Assembly: GCF_051020975.1 (NCBI RefSeq)
Contig: NC_135032.1
Coordinates: 5,766,001-5,830,000, forward strand
Length of the DNA: 64,000 nucleotides
From: Osmia lignaria lignaria
Lineage: Eukaryota > Arthropoda > Insecta > Hymenoptera > Megachilidae
Direction: 5' to 3'
The notes beneath the pieces were generated by a model, which did not search any database, was not told the origin of the DNA, and saw nothing but the letters and a program-made list of their open reading frames with translations. Made by a program: the position numbers and the translations under genes. Of this stretch, positions 38,164 through 51,043 are shown in pieces. Position 1 is the first letter of the stretch, and each line of letters opens with the position of its first letter.

Positions 38164-39892
38164 TTGCAGATTGATCTCGAGGGAAGGGGCCTGACGGAAA
38201 TATTTCGAGATATTTCTTCTTCTTGTTGTTCTTCTTCTGCACAGCTAAGCTGGAAGTGGCTTTTGCGGCTCGCACTAGTGCAGAGTTATCTCAAAGAAAG
38301 GGGCCACGGTGTTTCTGTATCTCTATTATGTTGGTGCGGCTTCGGAACTTTTAAATATCCCGATATATCTCGAGAACTACGCATCTGATCAAAAAATATC
38401 ATAGAACATAAAAAGTAGGAAACTTAATTCTCTACAAAAAAGGTCTCTTAACATTTTGCCATAGCTCGCTTCGTTTCCGAGATATTTGCATATTTATCTC
38501 AAGGGAAGGGGCCTGACGGACATATTTCGAGATATTTCTTCTTCTTGTTGTTCTTCTTCTGCACAGCTAAACTGGAAGTGGCATTTCCAGCTCGCAATAG
38601 TGCAGAGTTATCTCAAAGAAAGGGGCCACGGTGTTTCTGTATCTCTTTTATGTGGGTGCGGCTTCGGAACTTTTAAATATCTTGATATATCTCGAGAACT
38701 ACGCATCTGATCAAAAAATATCATAGAACATAAAAAGTAGGAAACTTGATTCTCTACAAATAAAGTCTCTTAACATTTTGCCTTAGCTCGCTTCGTTTCC
38801 GAGATATTTGCAGATTTATCTCAAGGGAAGGGGCCTGAGGGACATATTTGGAGATATTTCTTCTTCTTGTTGTTCTTCTTCTGCACAGCTAAGCTGGAAG
38901 TGGCATTTGCGGCTCGCACTAGTGCAGAGATATCTCAAAGAAAGGGGCCACGGTGTTTCTGTATCTCTATTATGTTGGTGCGGCTTCGGAACTTTTAAAT
39001 ATCTCGATATATCTCGAAAACTACGCTTCTGATCAAAAAATATCATAGAACATAAATTGTAGGAAACACAATTCTCTACAAAAAACTTCTCTTAACATTT
39101 TGCCATAGCTCGCTTCGTTTCCGAGATATTTGCAGATTTATCTCAAGGGAAGGGGCCTGACGGACATATTTCGAGATATTTCTTCTTCTTGTTGTTCTTC
39201 TTCTGCACAGCTAAGCTGGAAGTGGCATTTGCAGCTCGCAATAGTGCAGAGTTATCTCAAAGAAAGGGGCCACGGTGTTTCTGTATCTCTATTATGTTGG
39301 TGCGGCTTCGGAACTTTTAAATATCTTGATATATCTCGAGAACTACGCATCTGATCAAAAAATATCATAGAACATAGAAAGTAGGAAACTTAATTCTCTA
39401 CAAAAAAGGTCTCTTAACATTTTGCCATAGCCCGCTTCGTTTCCGAGATATTTGCAGATTTATCTCAAGGGAAGGGGCCTGACGGACATATTTCGAGATA
39501 TTTCTTCTTCTTGTTGTTCTTCTTCTGCACAGCTAAGCTGGAAGTGGCATTTGCGGCTCGCACTAGTGCAGAGTGAACTCAAAGAAAGGGGCCACGGTGT
39601 TTCTGTATCTCTATTATGTTGGTGCGGCTTCGGAACTTTTAAATATCACGATATATCTCGAAAACTACGCTTCTGATGAAAAAATATCATAGAACATAAA
39701 TTGTAGGAAACACAATTCTCTACAAAAAACGTCTCTTAACATTTTGCCATAGCTCGCTTCGTTTCCGAGATATTTGCAGATTTATCTCAAGGGAAGGGGC
39801 CTGACGGACATATTTCGAGATATTTCTTCTTCTTGTTGTTCTTCTTCTGCACAGCTAAGCTGGAAGTGGCATTTGCAGCTCGCAATAGTGCA
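38164..39892 (+). repeat. 12-monomer-period block, copy 2 (U119 to mid U124)
   Basis: This is the second copy of U107-U112. Private changes include GACGGAAATAT and AATATCCCG in U119 and CTCTTTTATG in U120. U124 then goes on with GCAGAG and a CATAGAAAGTAGG tail, unlike U112. Confidence 0.85.
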
Positions 39893-42800
39893 GAGTTATC
39901 TCAAAGAAAGGGGCCACGGTGTTTCTGTATCTCTATTATGTTGGTGCGGCTTCGGAACTTTTAAATATCTTGATATATCTCGAGAACTACGCATCTGATC
40001 AAAAAATATCATAGAACATAGAAAGTAGGAAACTTAATTCTCTACAAAAAAGGTCTCTTAACATTTTGCCATAGCTCGCTTCGTTTCCGAGATATTTGCA
40101 GATTTATCTCAAGGGAAGGGGCCTGACGGACATATTTCGAGATATTTCTTCTTCTTGTTGTTCTTCTTCTGCACAGCTAAGCTGGAAGTGGCATTTGCAG
40201 CTCGCAATAGTGCAGAATTATCTCAAAGAAAGGGGCCACGCTGTTTCTGTATCTCTATTATGTTGGTGCGGCTTCGGAACTTTTAAATATCTTGATATAT
40301 CTCGAGAACTACGCATCTGATCAAAAAATATCATAGAACATAAAAAGTAGGAAACTTAATTCTCTACAAAAAAGGTCTCTTAACATTTTGCCATAGCTCG
40401 CTTCGTTTCCGAGATATATGCAGATTTATCTCAAGGGAAGGGGCCTGACGGACATATTTCGAGATATTTCTTCTTCTTGTTGTTCTTCTTCTGCACAGCT
40501 AAGCTGGAAGTGGCATTTGCGGCTCGCACTAGTGCAGAGTTATCTCAAAGAAAGGGGCCACGGTGTTTCTGTATCTGTATTATGTTGGTGCGGCTTCGGA
40601 ACTTTTAAATATCACGATATATCTCGAAAACTACGCTTCTGATAAAAAAATATCATAGAACATAAATTGTAGGAAACATAATTCTCTACAAAAAACGTCT
40701 CTTAACATTTTGCCATAGCTTGTTTCGTTTCCGAGATATTTGCAGATATATCTCAAGGGAAGGGGCCTGACGGACATATTTCGAGATATTTCTTCTTCTT
40801 GTTGTTCTTCTTCTGCACAGCTAAACTGGAAGTGGCGTTTCCAGCTCGCAATAGCGCAGAGTTATCTCAAAGAAAGGGGCCACGGTGTTTCTGTATCTCT
40901 ATTATGTTGGTGCGGCTTCGGAACTTTTAAATATCTTGATATATCTCGGGAACTACGCTTCTGATAAAAAAATATCATAGAACATAAAAAGTAGGAAACT
41001 TAATTCTCTACAAATAAAGTCTCTTAACATTTTGCCATAGCTCGCTTCGTTTCCGAGATATTTGCAGATTTATCTCAAGGAAAGGGGCCTGACGGACATA
41101 TTTCTAGATATTTCTTCTTCTTGTTGTTCTTCTTCTGCACAGCTAAGCTGGAAGTGGCATTTGCAGCTCGCAATAGTGCAGAGTTATCTCAAAGAAAGGG
41201 GCCACGGTGTTTCTGTATCTCTATTATGTGGGTGCGGCTTCGGAACTTTTAAATATCTTGATATATCTCGAGAACTACGCATCTGATCAAAAAATATCAT
41301 AGAACATAAAAAGTAGGAAACTTAATTCTCTACAAAAAAGGTCTCTTAACATTTTGCCATAGCTCGCTTCGTTTCCGATATATTTGCAGATTTATCTCAA
41401 GGGAAGGGGCCTGACGGACATATTTCGAGATATTTCTTCTTCTTGTTGTTCTTCTTCTGCACAGCTAAACTGGAAGTGGCATTTCTAGCTCGCAATAGTG
41501 CAGAGTTATCTGAAAGAAAGGGGCCACGGTGTTTCTGTATCTCTATTATGTTGGTGCGGCTTCGGAACTTTTAAATATCTTGATATATCTCGAGAACTAC
41601 GCATCTGATCAAAAAATATCATAGAACATAGAAAGTAGGAAACTTAATTCTCTACAAAAAAGGTCTCTTAACATTTTGCCGTAGCTCGCTTCGTTTCCGA
41701 GATATTTGCAGATTTATCTCAAGGGAAGGGGCCTGACAGACATATTTCGAGATATTTCTTCTTCTTGTTGTTCTTCTTCTGCACAGCTAAGCTGGAAGTG
41801 GCATTTGCGGCTCGCACTAGTGCAGAGTGAACTCAAAGAAAGGGGCCACGGTGTTTCTGTATCTCTATTATGTTGGTGCGGCTTCGGAACTTTTAAATAT
41901 CACGATATGTCTCGAAAACTACGCTTCTGATCAAAAAATATGATAGAACATAAATTGTAGGAAACACAATTCTCTACAAAAAACGTCTCTTAACATTTTG
42001 CCATAGCTCGCTTCGTTTCCGAGATATTTGCAGATTTATCTCAAGGGAAGGGGCCTGACGGACATATTTCGAGATATTTCTTCTTCTTGTTGTTCTTCTT
42101 CTGCACAGCTAAGCTGGAAGTGGCATTTGCAGCTCGCAATAGTGCAGAGTTATCTCAAAGAAAGGGGCCACGGTGTTTCTGTATCTCTATTATGTTGGTG
42201 CGACTTCGGAACTTTTAAATATCTTGATATATCTCAAGAACTACGCATCTGATCAAAAAATATCATAGAACATAGAAAGTAGGAAACTTAATTCTCTACA
42301 AAAAAGGTCTCTTAACATTTTGCCATAGCTCGCTTCGTTTCCGAGATATTTGCAGATTTATCTCAAGGGAAGGGGCCTGACGGACATATTTCGAGATATT
42401 TCTTCTTCTTATTGTTCTTCTTCTGCACAGCTAAGCTGGAAGTGGCATTTGCAGCTCGCAATAGTGCAGAGTTATCTCAAAGAAAGGGGCCACGCTGTTT
42501 CTGTATCTCTATTATGTTGGTGCGGCTTCGGAACTTTTAAATATCTTGATATATCTCGAGAACTACGCATCTGATCAAAAAATATCATAGAACATAGAAA
42601 GTAGGAAACTTAGTTCTCTACAAAAAAGGTCTCTTAACATTTTGCCATAGCTCGCTTCGTTTCCGAGATATTTGCAGATTTATCTCAAGGGAAGGGGCCT
42701 GACGGACATATTTCGAGATATTTCTTCTTCTTGTTGTTCTTCTTCTGCACAGCTAAGCTGGAAGTGGCATTTGCAGCTCGCAATAGTGCAGAATTATCTC

Positions 42801-43315
42801 AAAGAAAGGGGCCACGGTGTTTCTGTATCTCTATTATGTTGGTGCGGCTTCGGAACTTTTAAATATCTTGATATATCTCGAGAACTACGCATCTGATCAA
42901 AATATATCATAGAACATAGAAAGTAGGAAACTTAATTCTCTACAAAAAAGGTCTCTTAACATTTTGCCATAGCTCGCTTCGTTTCCGAGATATTTGCAGA
43001 TTTATCTCAAGGGAAGGGGCCTGACGGACATATTTCGAGATATTTCTTCTTCTTGTTGTTCTTCTTCTGCACAGCTAAGCTGGAAGTGGCATTTGCAGCT
43101 CGCAATAGTGCAGAGTTATCTCAAAGAAAGGGGCCACGCTGTTTCTGTATCTCTATTATGTTGGTGCGGCTTCGGAACTTTTAAATATCTTGATATATCT
43201 CGAGAACTACGCATCTGATCAAAAAATATCATAGAACATAAAAAGTAGGAAACTTAATTCTCTACAAAAAAGGTCTCTTAACATTTTGCCATAGCTCAGT
43301 TCGTTTCCGAGATAT

Positions 43316-43637
43316 TTGCAGATTTATCTCAAGGGAAGGGGCCTGACGGACATATTTCGAGATATTTCTTCTTCTTGTTGTTCTTCTTCTGCACAGCTAA
43401 ACTGGAAGTGGCATTTCCAGCTCGTAATAGTGCAGAGTTATCTCAAAGAAAGGGGCCACGGTGTTTCTGTATCTCTATTATGTGGGTGCGGCTTCGGAAC
43501 TTTTAAATATTTCGATATATCTCGAGAACTACGCATCTGATCAAAAAATATCATAGAACATAAAAAGTAGCAAACTTAATTCTCTACAAAAAAGGTCTCT
43601 TAACATTTTGCCATAGCTCGCTTCGTTTCCGAGATAT
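43316..43637 (+). repeat. Monomer U135, repeated as U145
   Basis: U135 and U145 (46536-46857) share AGCTCAGTTCG before the start, TATGTGGGTGCGG and AATATTTCGATAT. They lie 10 monomers apart, and the left parts of the next monomers (U136, U146) also match, so this is a short duplicated block. Confidence 0.78.
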
Positions 43638-43959
43638 ATGCAGATTTATCTCAAGGGAAGGGGCCTGACGGACATATTTCGAGATATTTCTTCTTCTTGT
43701 TGTTCTTCTTCTGCACAGCTAAGCTGGAAGTGGCATTTGCAGCTCGCAATAGTGCAGAGTTATCTGAAAGAAAGGGGCCACGGTGTTTCTGTATCTCTAT
43801 TATGTTGGTGCGGCTTCGGAACTTTTAAATATCTCGATATATCTCGAAAACTACGCTTCTGATCAAAAAATATCATAGAACATAAAAAGTAGGAAACTTA
43901 ATTCTCTACAAAAAAGGTCTCTTAACATTTTGCCATAGCTCGCTTCGTTTCCGAGATAT

Positions 43960-44281
43960 TTGCAGATTTATCTCAAGGGAAGGGGCCTGACGGACATATT
44001 TCGAGATATTTCTTCTTCTTGTTGTTCTTCTTCTGCACAGCTAAGCTGGAAGTGGCATTTGCAGCTCGCAATAGTGCAGAGTTATCTCAAAGAAAGGGGC
44101 CACGGTGTTTCTGTATCTCTATTATGTTGGTGCGGCTTCGGAACTTTTAAATATCTTGATATATCTCGAGAACTACGCATCTGATCAAAAAATATCATAG
44201 AACATAAAAAGTAGGAAACTTAATTCTCTACAAAAATGGTCTCTTTACATTTTGCCATAGCTCGCTTCGTTTCCGAGATAT
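43960..44281 (+). repeat. Monomer U137, whose end holds an ATG frame
   Basis: Near its right end two substitutions occur together, AAAAATGG (from AAAAAAGG) and CTCTTTACAT (from CTCTTAACAT). They create an ATG at 44236 and remove the stop that follows it in other monomers, giving a 78-codon frame to 44472 across the junction. U157 has the ATG change but keeps the TAA. I judge the frame non-coding. Confidence 0.7.
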
Positions 44282-44603
44282 TTGCAGATTTATCTCAAGG
44301 GAAGGGGCCTGACGGACATATTTCGAGATATTTCTTCTTCTTATTGTTCTTCTTGTGCACAGCTAAGCTGGAAGTGGCATTTGCGGCTCGCACTAGTGCA
44401 GAGTTATCTCAAAGAAAGGGGCCACGGTGTTTCGGTATCTCTATTATGTTGGTGCGGCTTCGGAACTTTTAAATATCTTGATATATCTCGAGAACTACGC
44501 ATCTGATCAAAAAATATCATAGAACATAAAAAGTAGGAAACTTAATTCTCTACAAATAAGGTCTCTTAACATTTTGCCATAGCTCGCTTCGTTTCCGAGA
44601 TAT

Positions 44604-44925
44604 TGGCAGATTTATCTCAAGGGAAGGGGCCTGACGGACATATTTCGAGATATATCTTCTTCTTGTTGTTCTTCTTCTGCACAGCTAAGCTGGAAGTGGC
44701 ATTTGCAGCTCGCAATAGTGCAGAGTTATCTCAAAGAAAGGGGCCACGGTGTTTCTGTATCTCTATTATGTTGGTGCGGCTTCGGAACTTTTAAATATCT
44801 TGATATATCTCGAGAAGTACGCATCTGATCAAAAAATATCATAGAACATAGAAAGTAGGAAACTTAATTCTCTACAAAAAGGGTCTCTTAAGATTTTGCC
44901 ATAGCTCGCTTCGTTTCCAAGATAT
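44604..44925 (+). repeat. Monomer U139, undeleted relative of the 321-bp lineage
   Basis: It starts GATATTGGCAG (322 bp) and has GAGATATATCTTC, GAGAAGTACGC and CATAGAAAGTAGG, the set found in the 321-bp monomers. Deleting the C of GGCAG would give their GATATTGGAG junction. It looks like the form that existed before the deletion, yet it lies in domain III. Confidence 0.75.
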
Positions 44926-45247
44926 TTGCAGATTTATCTCAAGGGAAGGGGCCTGACGGACATATTTCGAGATATTTCTTCTTCTTATTGTTCTTCTTGT
45001 GCACAGCTAAGCTGGAAGTGGCATTTGCGGCTCGCACTAGTGCAGAGTTATCTCAAAGAAAGGGGCCACGGTGTTTCTGTATCTCTATTATGTTGGTGCG
45101 GCTTCGGAACTTTTAAATATCACGATATGTCTCGAAAACTACGCTTCTGATCAAAAAATATGATAGAACATAAATTGTAGGAAACACAATTCTCTACAAA
45201 AAACGTCTCTTAACATTTTGCCATAGCTCGCTTCGTTTCCGAGATAT
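44926..45247 (+). repeat. Hybrid monomer U140
   Basis: The left part has TTCTTGTGCAC and GAGTTATCTC as in U138, U141, U147 and U151. The right part has ATCACGATATGTC and AATATGATAG as in U130 and U150. The switch lies at about 45050-45121. The next monomer U141 matches U151, which follows U150. Confidence 0.75.
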
Positions 45248-45891
45248 TTGCAGATTTATCTCAAGGGAAGGGGCCTGACGGACATATTTCGAGATATTTC
45301 TTCTTCTTATTGTTCTTCTTGTGCACAGCTAAGCTGGAAGTGGCATTTGCGGCTCGCACTAGTGCAGAGTTATCTCAAAGAAAGGGGCCACGGTGTTTCT
45401 GTATCTCTATTATGTTGGTGCGGCTTCGGAACTTTTAAATATCTTGATATATCTCGAGAACTACGCATCTGATCAAAAAATATCATAGAACATAAAAAGT
45501 AGGAAACTTAATTCTCTACAAAAAAGGTCTCTTAACATTTTGCCATAGCTCGCTTCGTTTCCGAGATATATGCAGATTTATCTCAAGGGAAGGGGCCTGA
45601 CGGACATATTTCGAGATATTTCTTCTTCTTGTTGTTCTTCTTCTGCACAGCTAAGCTGGAAGTGGCATTTGCAGCTCGCAATAGTGCAGAGTTATCTGAA
45701 AGAAAGGGGCCACGGTGTTTCTGTATCTCTATTATGTTGGTGCGGCTTCGGAACTTTTAAATATCTCGATATATCTCGAAAACTACGCTTCTGATCAAAA
45801 AATATCATAGAACATAAAAACTAGGAAACTTAATTCTCTACAAAAAAGGTCTCTTAACATTTTGCCATAGCTCGCTTCGTTTCCGAGATAT

Positions 45892-46213
45892 TTGCAGATT
45901 TATCTCAAGGGAAGGGGCCTGACGGACATATTTCGAGATATTTCTTCTTCTTGTTGTTCTTCTTCTGCACAGCTAAACTGGAAGTGGCATTTCTAGCTCG
46001 CAATAGTGCAGAGTTATCTGAAAGAAAGGGGCCACGGTGTTTCTGTATCTCTATTATGTTGGTGCGGCTTCGGAACTTTTAAATATCTTGATATATCTCG
46101 GGAACTACGCTTCTGATAAAAAAATATCATAGAACATAAAAAGTAGGAAACTTAATTCTCTACAAATAAAGTCTCTTAACATTTTGCCATAGCTCGCTTC
46201 GTTTCCGAGATAT
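45892..46213 (+). repeat. Hybrid monomer U143
   Basis: The left part has CATTTCTAGCTCGC and TATCTGAAAG as in U129 and U157. The right part has CTCGGGAAC, TGATAAAAAAAT and AAATAAAGTC as in U127 and U154. The switch lies between 46020 and 46101. The following monomer U144 (ATTTCTAGATAT) is the one that follows U127 and U154 as U128 and U155, so order agrees with the hybrid. Confidence 0.8.
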
Positions 46214-49200
46214 TTGCAGATTTATCTCAAGGAAAGGGGCCTGACGGACATATTTCTAGATATTTCTTCTTCTTGTTGTTCTTCTTCTGCACAGCTAAGC
46301 TGGAAGTGGCATTTGCAGCTCGCAATAGTGCAGAGTTATCTCAAAGAAAGGGGCCACGGTGTTTCTGTATCTCTATTATGTTGGTGCGGCTTCGGAACTT
46401 TTAAATATCTTGATATATCTCGAGAACTACGCATCTGATCAAAAAATATCATAGAACATAAAAAGTAGGAAACTTAATTCTCTACAAAAAAGGTCTCTTA
46501 ACATTTTGCCATAGCTCAGTTCGTTTCCGAGATATTTGCAGATTTATCTCAAGGGAAGGGGCCTGACGGACATATTTCGAGATATTTCTTCTTCTTGTTG
46601 TTCTTCTTCTGCACAGCTAAACTGGAAGTGGCATTTCCAGCTCGCAATAGTGCAGAGTTATCTCAAAGAAAGGGGCCACGGTGTTTCTGTATCTCTATTA
46701 TGTGGGTGCGGCTTCGGAACTTTTAAATATTTCGATATATCTCGAGAACTACGCATCTGATCAAAAAATATCATAGAACATAGAAAGTAGGAAACTTAAT
46801 TCTCTACAAAAAAGGTCTCTTAACATTTTGCCATAGCTCGCTTCGTTTCCGAGATATATGCAGATTTATCTCAAGGGAAGGGGCCTGACGGACATATTTC
46901 GAGATATTTCTTCTTCTTGTTGTTCTTCTTCTGCACAGCTAAGCTGGAAGTGGCATTTGCAGCTCGCAATAGTGCAGAGTTATCTGAAAGAAAGGGGCCA
47001 CGGTGTTTCTGTATCTCTATTATGTTGGTGCGGCTTCGGAACTTTTAAATATCTTGATATATCTCGAGAAGTACGCATCTGATCAAAAAATATCATAGAA
47101 CATAGAAAGTAGGAAACTTAATTCTCTACAAAAAGGGTCTCTTAAGATTTTGCCATAGCTCGCTTCGTTTCCGAGATATTTGCAGATTTATCTCAAGGGA
47201 AGGGGCCTGACGGACATATTTCGAGATATTTCTTCTTCTTATTGTTCTTCTTGTGCACAGCTAAGCTGGAAGTGGCATTTGCGGCTCGCACTAGTGCAGA
47301 GTTATCTCAAAGAAAGGGGCCACGGTGTTTCTGTATCTCTATTATGTTGGTGCGGCTTCGGAACTTTTAAATATCTTGATATATCTCGAGAACTACGCAT
47401 CTGATCAAAAAATATCATAGAACATAAAAAGTAGGAAACTTAATTCTCTACAAATAAGGTCTCTTAACATTTTGCCATAGCTCGCTTCGTTTCCGAGATA
47501 TTTGCAGATTTATCTCAAGGGAAGGGGCCTGACGGACATATTTCGAGATATATCTTCTTCTTGTTGTTCTTCTTCTGCACAGCTAAGCTGGAAGTGGCAT
47601 TTGCAGCTCGCAATAGTGCAGAGTTATCTCAAAGAAAGGGGCCACGGTGTTTCTGTATCTCTATTATGTTGGTGCGGCTTCGGAACTTTTAAATATCTTG
47701 ATATATCTCGAGAAGTACGCATCTGATCAAAAAATATCATAGAACATAGAAAGTAGGAAACTTAATTCTCTACAAAAAGGGTCTCTTAAGATTTTGCCAT
47801 AGCTCGCTTCGTTTCCGAGATATTTGCAGATTTATCTCAAGGGAAGGGGCCTGACGGACATATTTCGAGATATTTCTTCTTCTTGTTGTTCTTCTTCTGC
47901 AAAGCTAAGCTGGAAGTGGCATTTGCAGCTCGCAATAGTGCAGAGTTATCTCAAAGAAAGGGGCCACGGTGTTTCTGTATCTCTATTATGTTGGTGCGGC
48001 TTCGGAACTTTCAAATATCTTGATATATCTCGAGAACTACGCATCTGATCAAAAAATATCATAGAACATAGAAAGTAGGAAACTTAATTCTCTACAAAAA
48101 AGGTCTCTTAACATTTTGCCATAGCTCGCTTCGTTTCCGAGATATTTGCAGATTTATCTCAAGGGAAGGGGCCTGACAGACATATTTCGAGATATTTCTT
48201 CTTCTTGTTGTTCTTCTTCTGCACAGCTAAGCTGGAAGTGGCATTTGCGGCTCGCACTAGTGCAGAGTGAACTCAAAGAAAGGGGCCACGGTGTTTCTGT
48301 ATCTCTATTATGTTGGTGCGGCTTCGGAACTTTTAAATATCACGATATGTCTCGAAAACTACGCTTCTGATCAAAAAATATGATAGAACATAAATTGTAG
48401 GAAACACAATTCTCTACAAAAAACGTCTCTTAACATTTTGCCATAGCTCGCTTCGTTTCCGAGATATTTGCAGATTTATCTCAAGGGAAGGGGCCTGACG
48501 GACATATTTCGAGATATTTCTTCTTCTTATTGTTCTTCTTGTGCACAGCTAAGCTGGAAGTGGCATTTGCGGCTCGCACTAGTGCAGAGTTATCTCAAAG
48601 AAAGGGGCCACGGTGTTTCTGTATCTCTATTATGTTGGTGCGGCTTCGGAACTTTTAAATATCTTGATATATCTCGAGAACTACGCATCTGATCAAAAAA
48701 TGTCATAGAACATAAAAAGTAGGAAACTTAATTCTCTACAAATAAGGTCTCTTAACATTTTGCCATAGCTCGCTTCGTTTCCGAGATATTTGCAGATTTA
48801 TCTCAAGGGAAGGGGCCTGACGGACATATTTCGAGATATTTCTTCTTCTTGTTGTTCTTCCTCTGCACAGCTAAGCTGGAAGTGGCATTTGCAGCTCGCA
48901 ATAGTGCAGAGTAATCTCAAAGAAAGGGGCCACGGTGTTTCTGTATCTCTATTATGTTGGTGCGGCTTCGGAACTTTTAAATATCTTGATATATCTCGAG
49001 AACTACGCATCTGATCAAAATATATCATAGAACATAGAAAGTAGGAAACTTAATTCTCTACAAAAAAGGTCTCTTAACATTTTGCCATAGCTCGCTTCGT
49101 TTCCGAGATATTTGCAGATTTATCTCAAGGGAAGGGGCCTGACGGACATATTTCGAGATATTTCTTCTTCTTGTTGTTCTTCTTCTGCACAGCTAAGCTG

Positions 49201-49433
49201 GAAGTGGCATTTGCGGCTCGCGCTAGTGCAGAGTTATCTCAAAGAAAGGGGCCACGGTGTTTCTGTATCTCTATTATGTTGGTGCGGCTTCGGAACTTTT
49301 AAATATCACGATATATCTCGAAAACTACGCTTCTGATCAAAAAATATCATAGAACATAAATTGTAGGAAACATAATTCTCTACAAAAAACGTCTCTTAAC
49401 ATTTTGCCATAGCTTGTTTCGTTTCCGAGATAT

Positions 49434-50721
49434 TTGCAGATATATCTCAAGGGAAGGGGCCTGACGGACATATTTCGAGATATTTCTTCTTCTTGTTGTT
49501 CTTCTTCTGCACAGCTAAACTGGAAGTGGCGTTTCCAGCTCGCAATAGCGCAGAGTTATCTCAAAGAAAGGGGCCACGGTGTTTCTGTATCTCTATTATG
49601 TTGGTGCGGCTTCGGAACTTTTAAATATCTTGATATATCTCGGGAACTACGCTTCTGATAAAAAAATATCATAGAACATAAAAAGTAGGAAACTTAATTC
49701 TCTACAAATAAAGTCTCTTAACATTTTGCCATAGCTCGCTTCGTTTCCGAGATATTTGCAGATTTATCTCAAGGAAAGGGGCCTGACGGACATATTTCTA
49801 GATATTTCTTCTTCTTGTTGTTCTTCTTCTGCACAGCTAAGCTGGAAGTGGCATTTGCAGCTCGCAATAGTGCAGAGTTATCTCAAAGAAAGGGGCCACG
49901 GTGTTTCTGTATCTCTATTATGTTGGTGCGGCTTCGGAACTTTTAAATATCTCGATATATCTCGAGAACTACGCATCTGATCAAAAAATATCATAGAACA
50001 TAAAAAGTAGGAAACTTAATTCTCTACAAAAAAGGTCTCTTAACATTTTGCCATAGCTCGCTTCGTTTCCGAGATATATGCAGATTTATCTCAAGGGAAG
50101 GGGCCTGACGGACATATTTCGAGATATTTCTTCTTCTTGTTGTTCTTCTTCTGCACAGCTAAGCTGGAAGTGGCATTTGCAGCTCGCAATAGTGCAGAGT
50201 TATCTGAAAGAAAGGGGCCACGGTGTTTCTGTATCTCTATTATGTTGGTGCGGCTTCGGAACTTTTAAATATCTCGATATATCTCGAAAACTACGCTTCT
50301 GATCAAAAAATATCATAGAACATAAAAAGTAGGAAACTTAATTCTCTACAAAAAAGGTCTCTTAACATTTTGCCATAGCTCGCTTCGTTTCCGAGATATT
50401 TGCAGATTTATCTCAAGGGAAGGGGCCTGACGGACATATTTCGAGATATTTCTTCTTCTTGTTGTTCTTCTTCTGCACAGCTAAACTGGAAGTGGCATTT
50501 CTAGCTCGCAATAGTGCAGAGTTATCTGAAAGAAAGGGGCCACGGTGTTTCTGTATCTCTATTATGTTGGTGCGGCTTCGGAACTTTTAAATATCTTGAT
50601 ATATCTCGAGAACTACGCATCTGATCAAAAAATATCATAGAACATAAAAAGTAGGAAACTTAATTCTCTACAAAAATGGTCTCTTAACATTTTGCCATAG
50701 CTCGCTTCGTTTCCGAGATAT
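49434..50721 (+). repeat. Block U154-U157
   Basis: The order is U154 (GTGGCGTTTCCAG with CTCGGGAAC), U155 (CTCAAGGAAAGG with ATTTCTAGATAT), U156 (GATATATGCAG with TATCTGAAAG and CTCGAAAAC) and U157 (CATTTCTAGC with TATCTGAAAG). The same types occur as U127-U129 without the U156 type, and as U142-U144 in the order U156-type, U157-type, U155-type. Confidence 0.78.
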
Positions 50722-51043
50722 TTGCAGATTTATCTCAAGGGAAGGGGCCTGACGGACATATTTCGAGATATTTCTTCTTCTTATTGTTCTTCTTGTGCAC
50801 AGCTAAGCTGGAAGTGGCATTTGCGGCTCGCACTAGTGCAGAGTTATCTCAAAGAAAGGGGCCACGGTGTTTCTGTATCTCTATTATGTTGGTGCGGCTT
50901 CGGAACTTTTAAATATCACGATATATCTCGAAAACTACGCTTCTGATCAAAAAATATCATAGTACATAAATTGTAGGAAACATAATTCTCTACAAAAAAC
51001 GTCTCTTAACATTTTGCCATAGCTTGTTTCGTTTCCGAGATAT
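50722..51043 (+). repeat. Hybrid monomer U158
   Basis: The left part has TTCTTATTG and TTCTTGTGCAC as in U138. The right part has ATCACGATATATC with AAATTGTAGG and AAAAAACGTC as in U153. It is followed by U159, which resembles U154, the monomer after U153. The sequence before it (AAAAATGG) resembles that before U138. Confidence 0.72.

Larger units (their letters stand above)
18851..40739 (+). repeat. Array domain II (multimer-duplicated middle)
   Basis: U59 to U126 are marked by CTTGTAGGAGAC tails, GCGGCCCGC, GAGGGACATATGTGG, CTTGGTATATC, TCTCAAAGGAAGG, and GATATTGGAG junctions. The domain is made of repeated multi-monomer blocks with offsets of 3, 4, 6, 9, 12 and 15 monomers. Many hybrid monomers sit at block junctions. 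No gene is present. The limits are approximate, because single variants such as GAGTGAACTC are shared with domain III. Confidence 0.65.
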
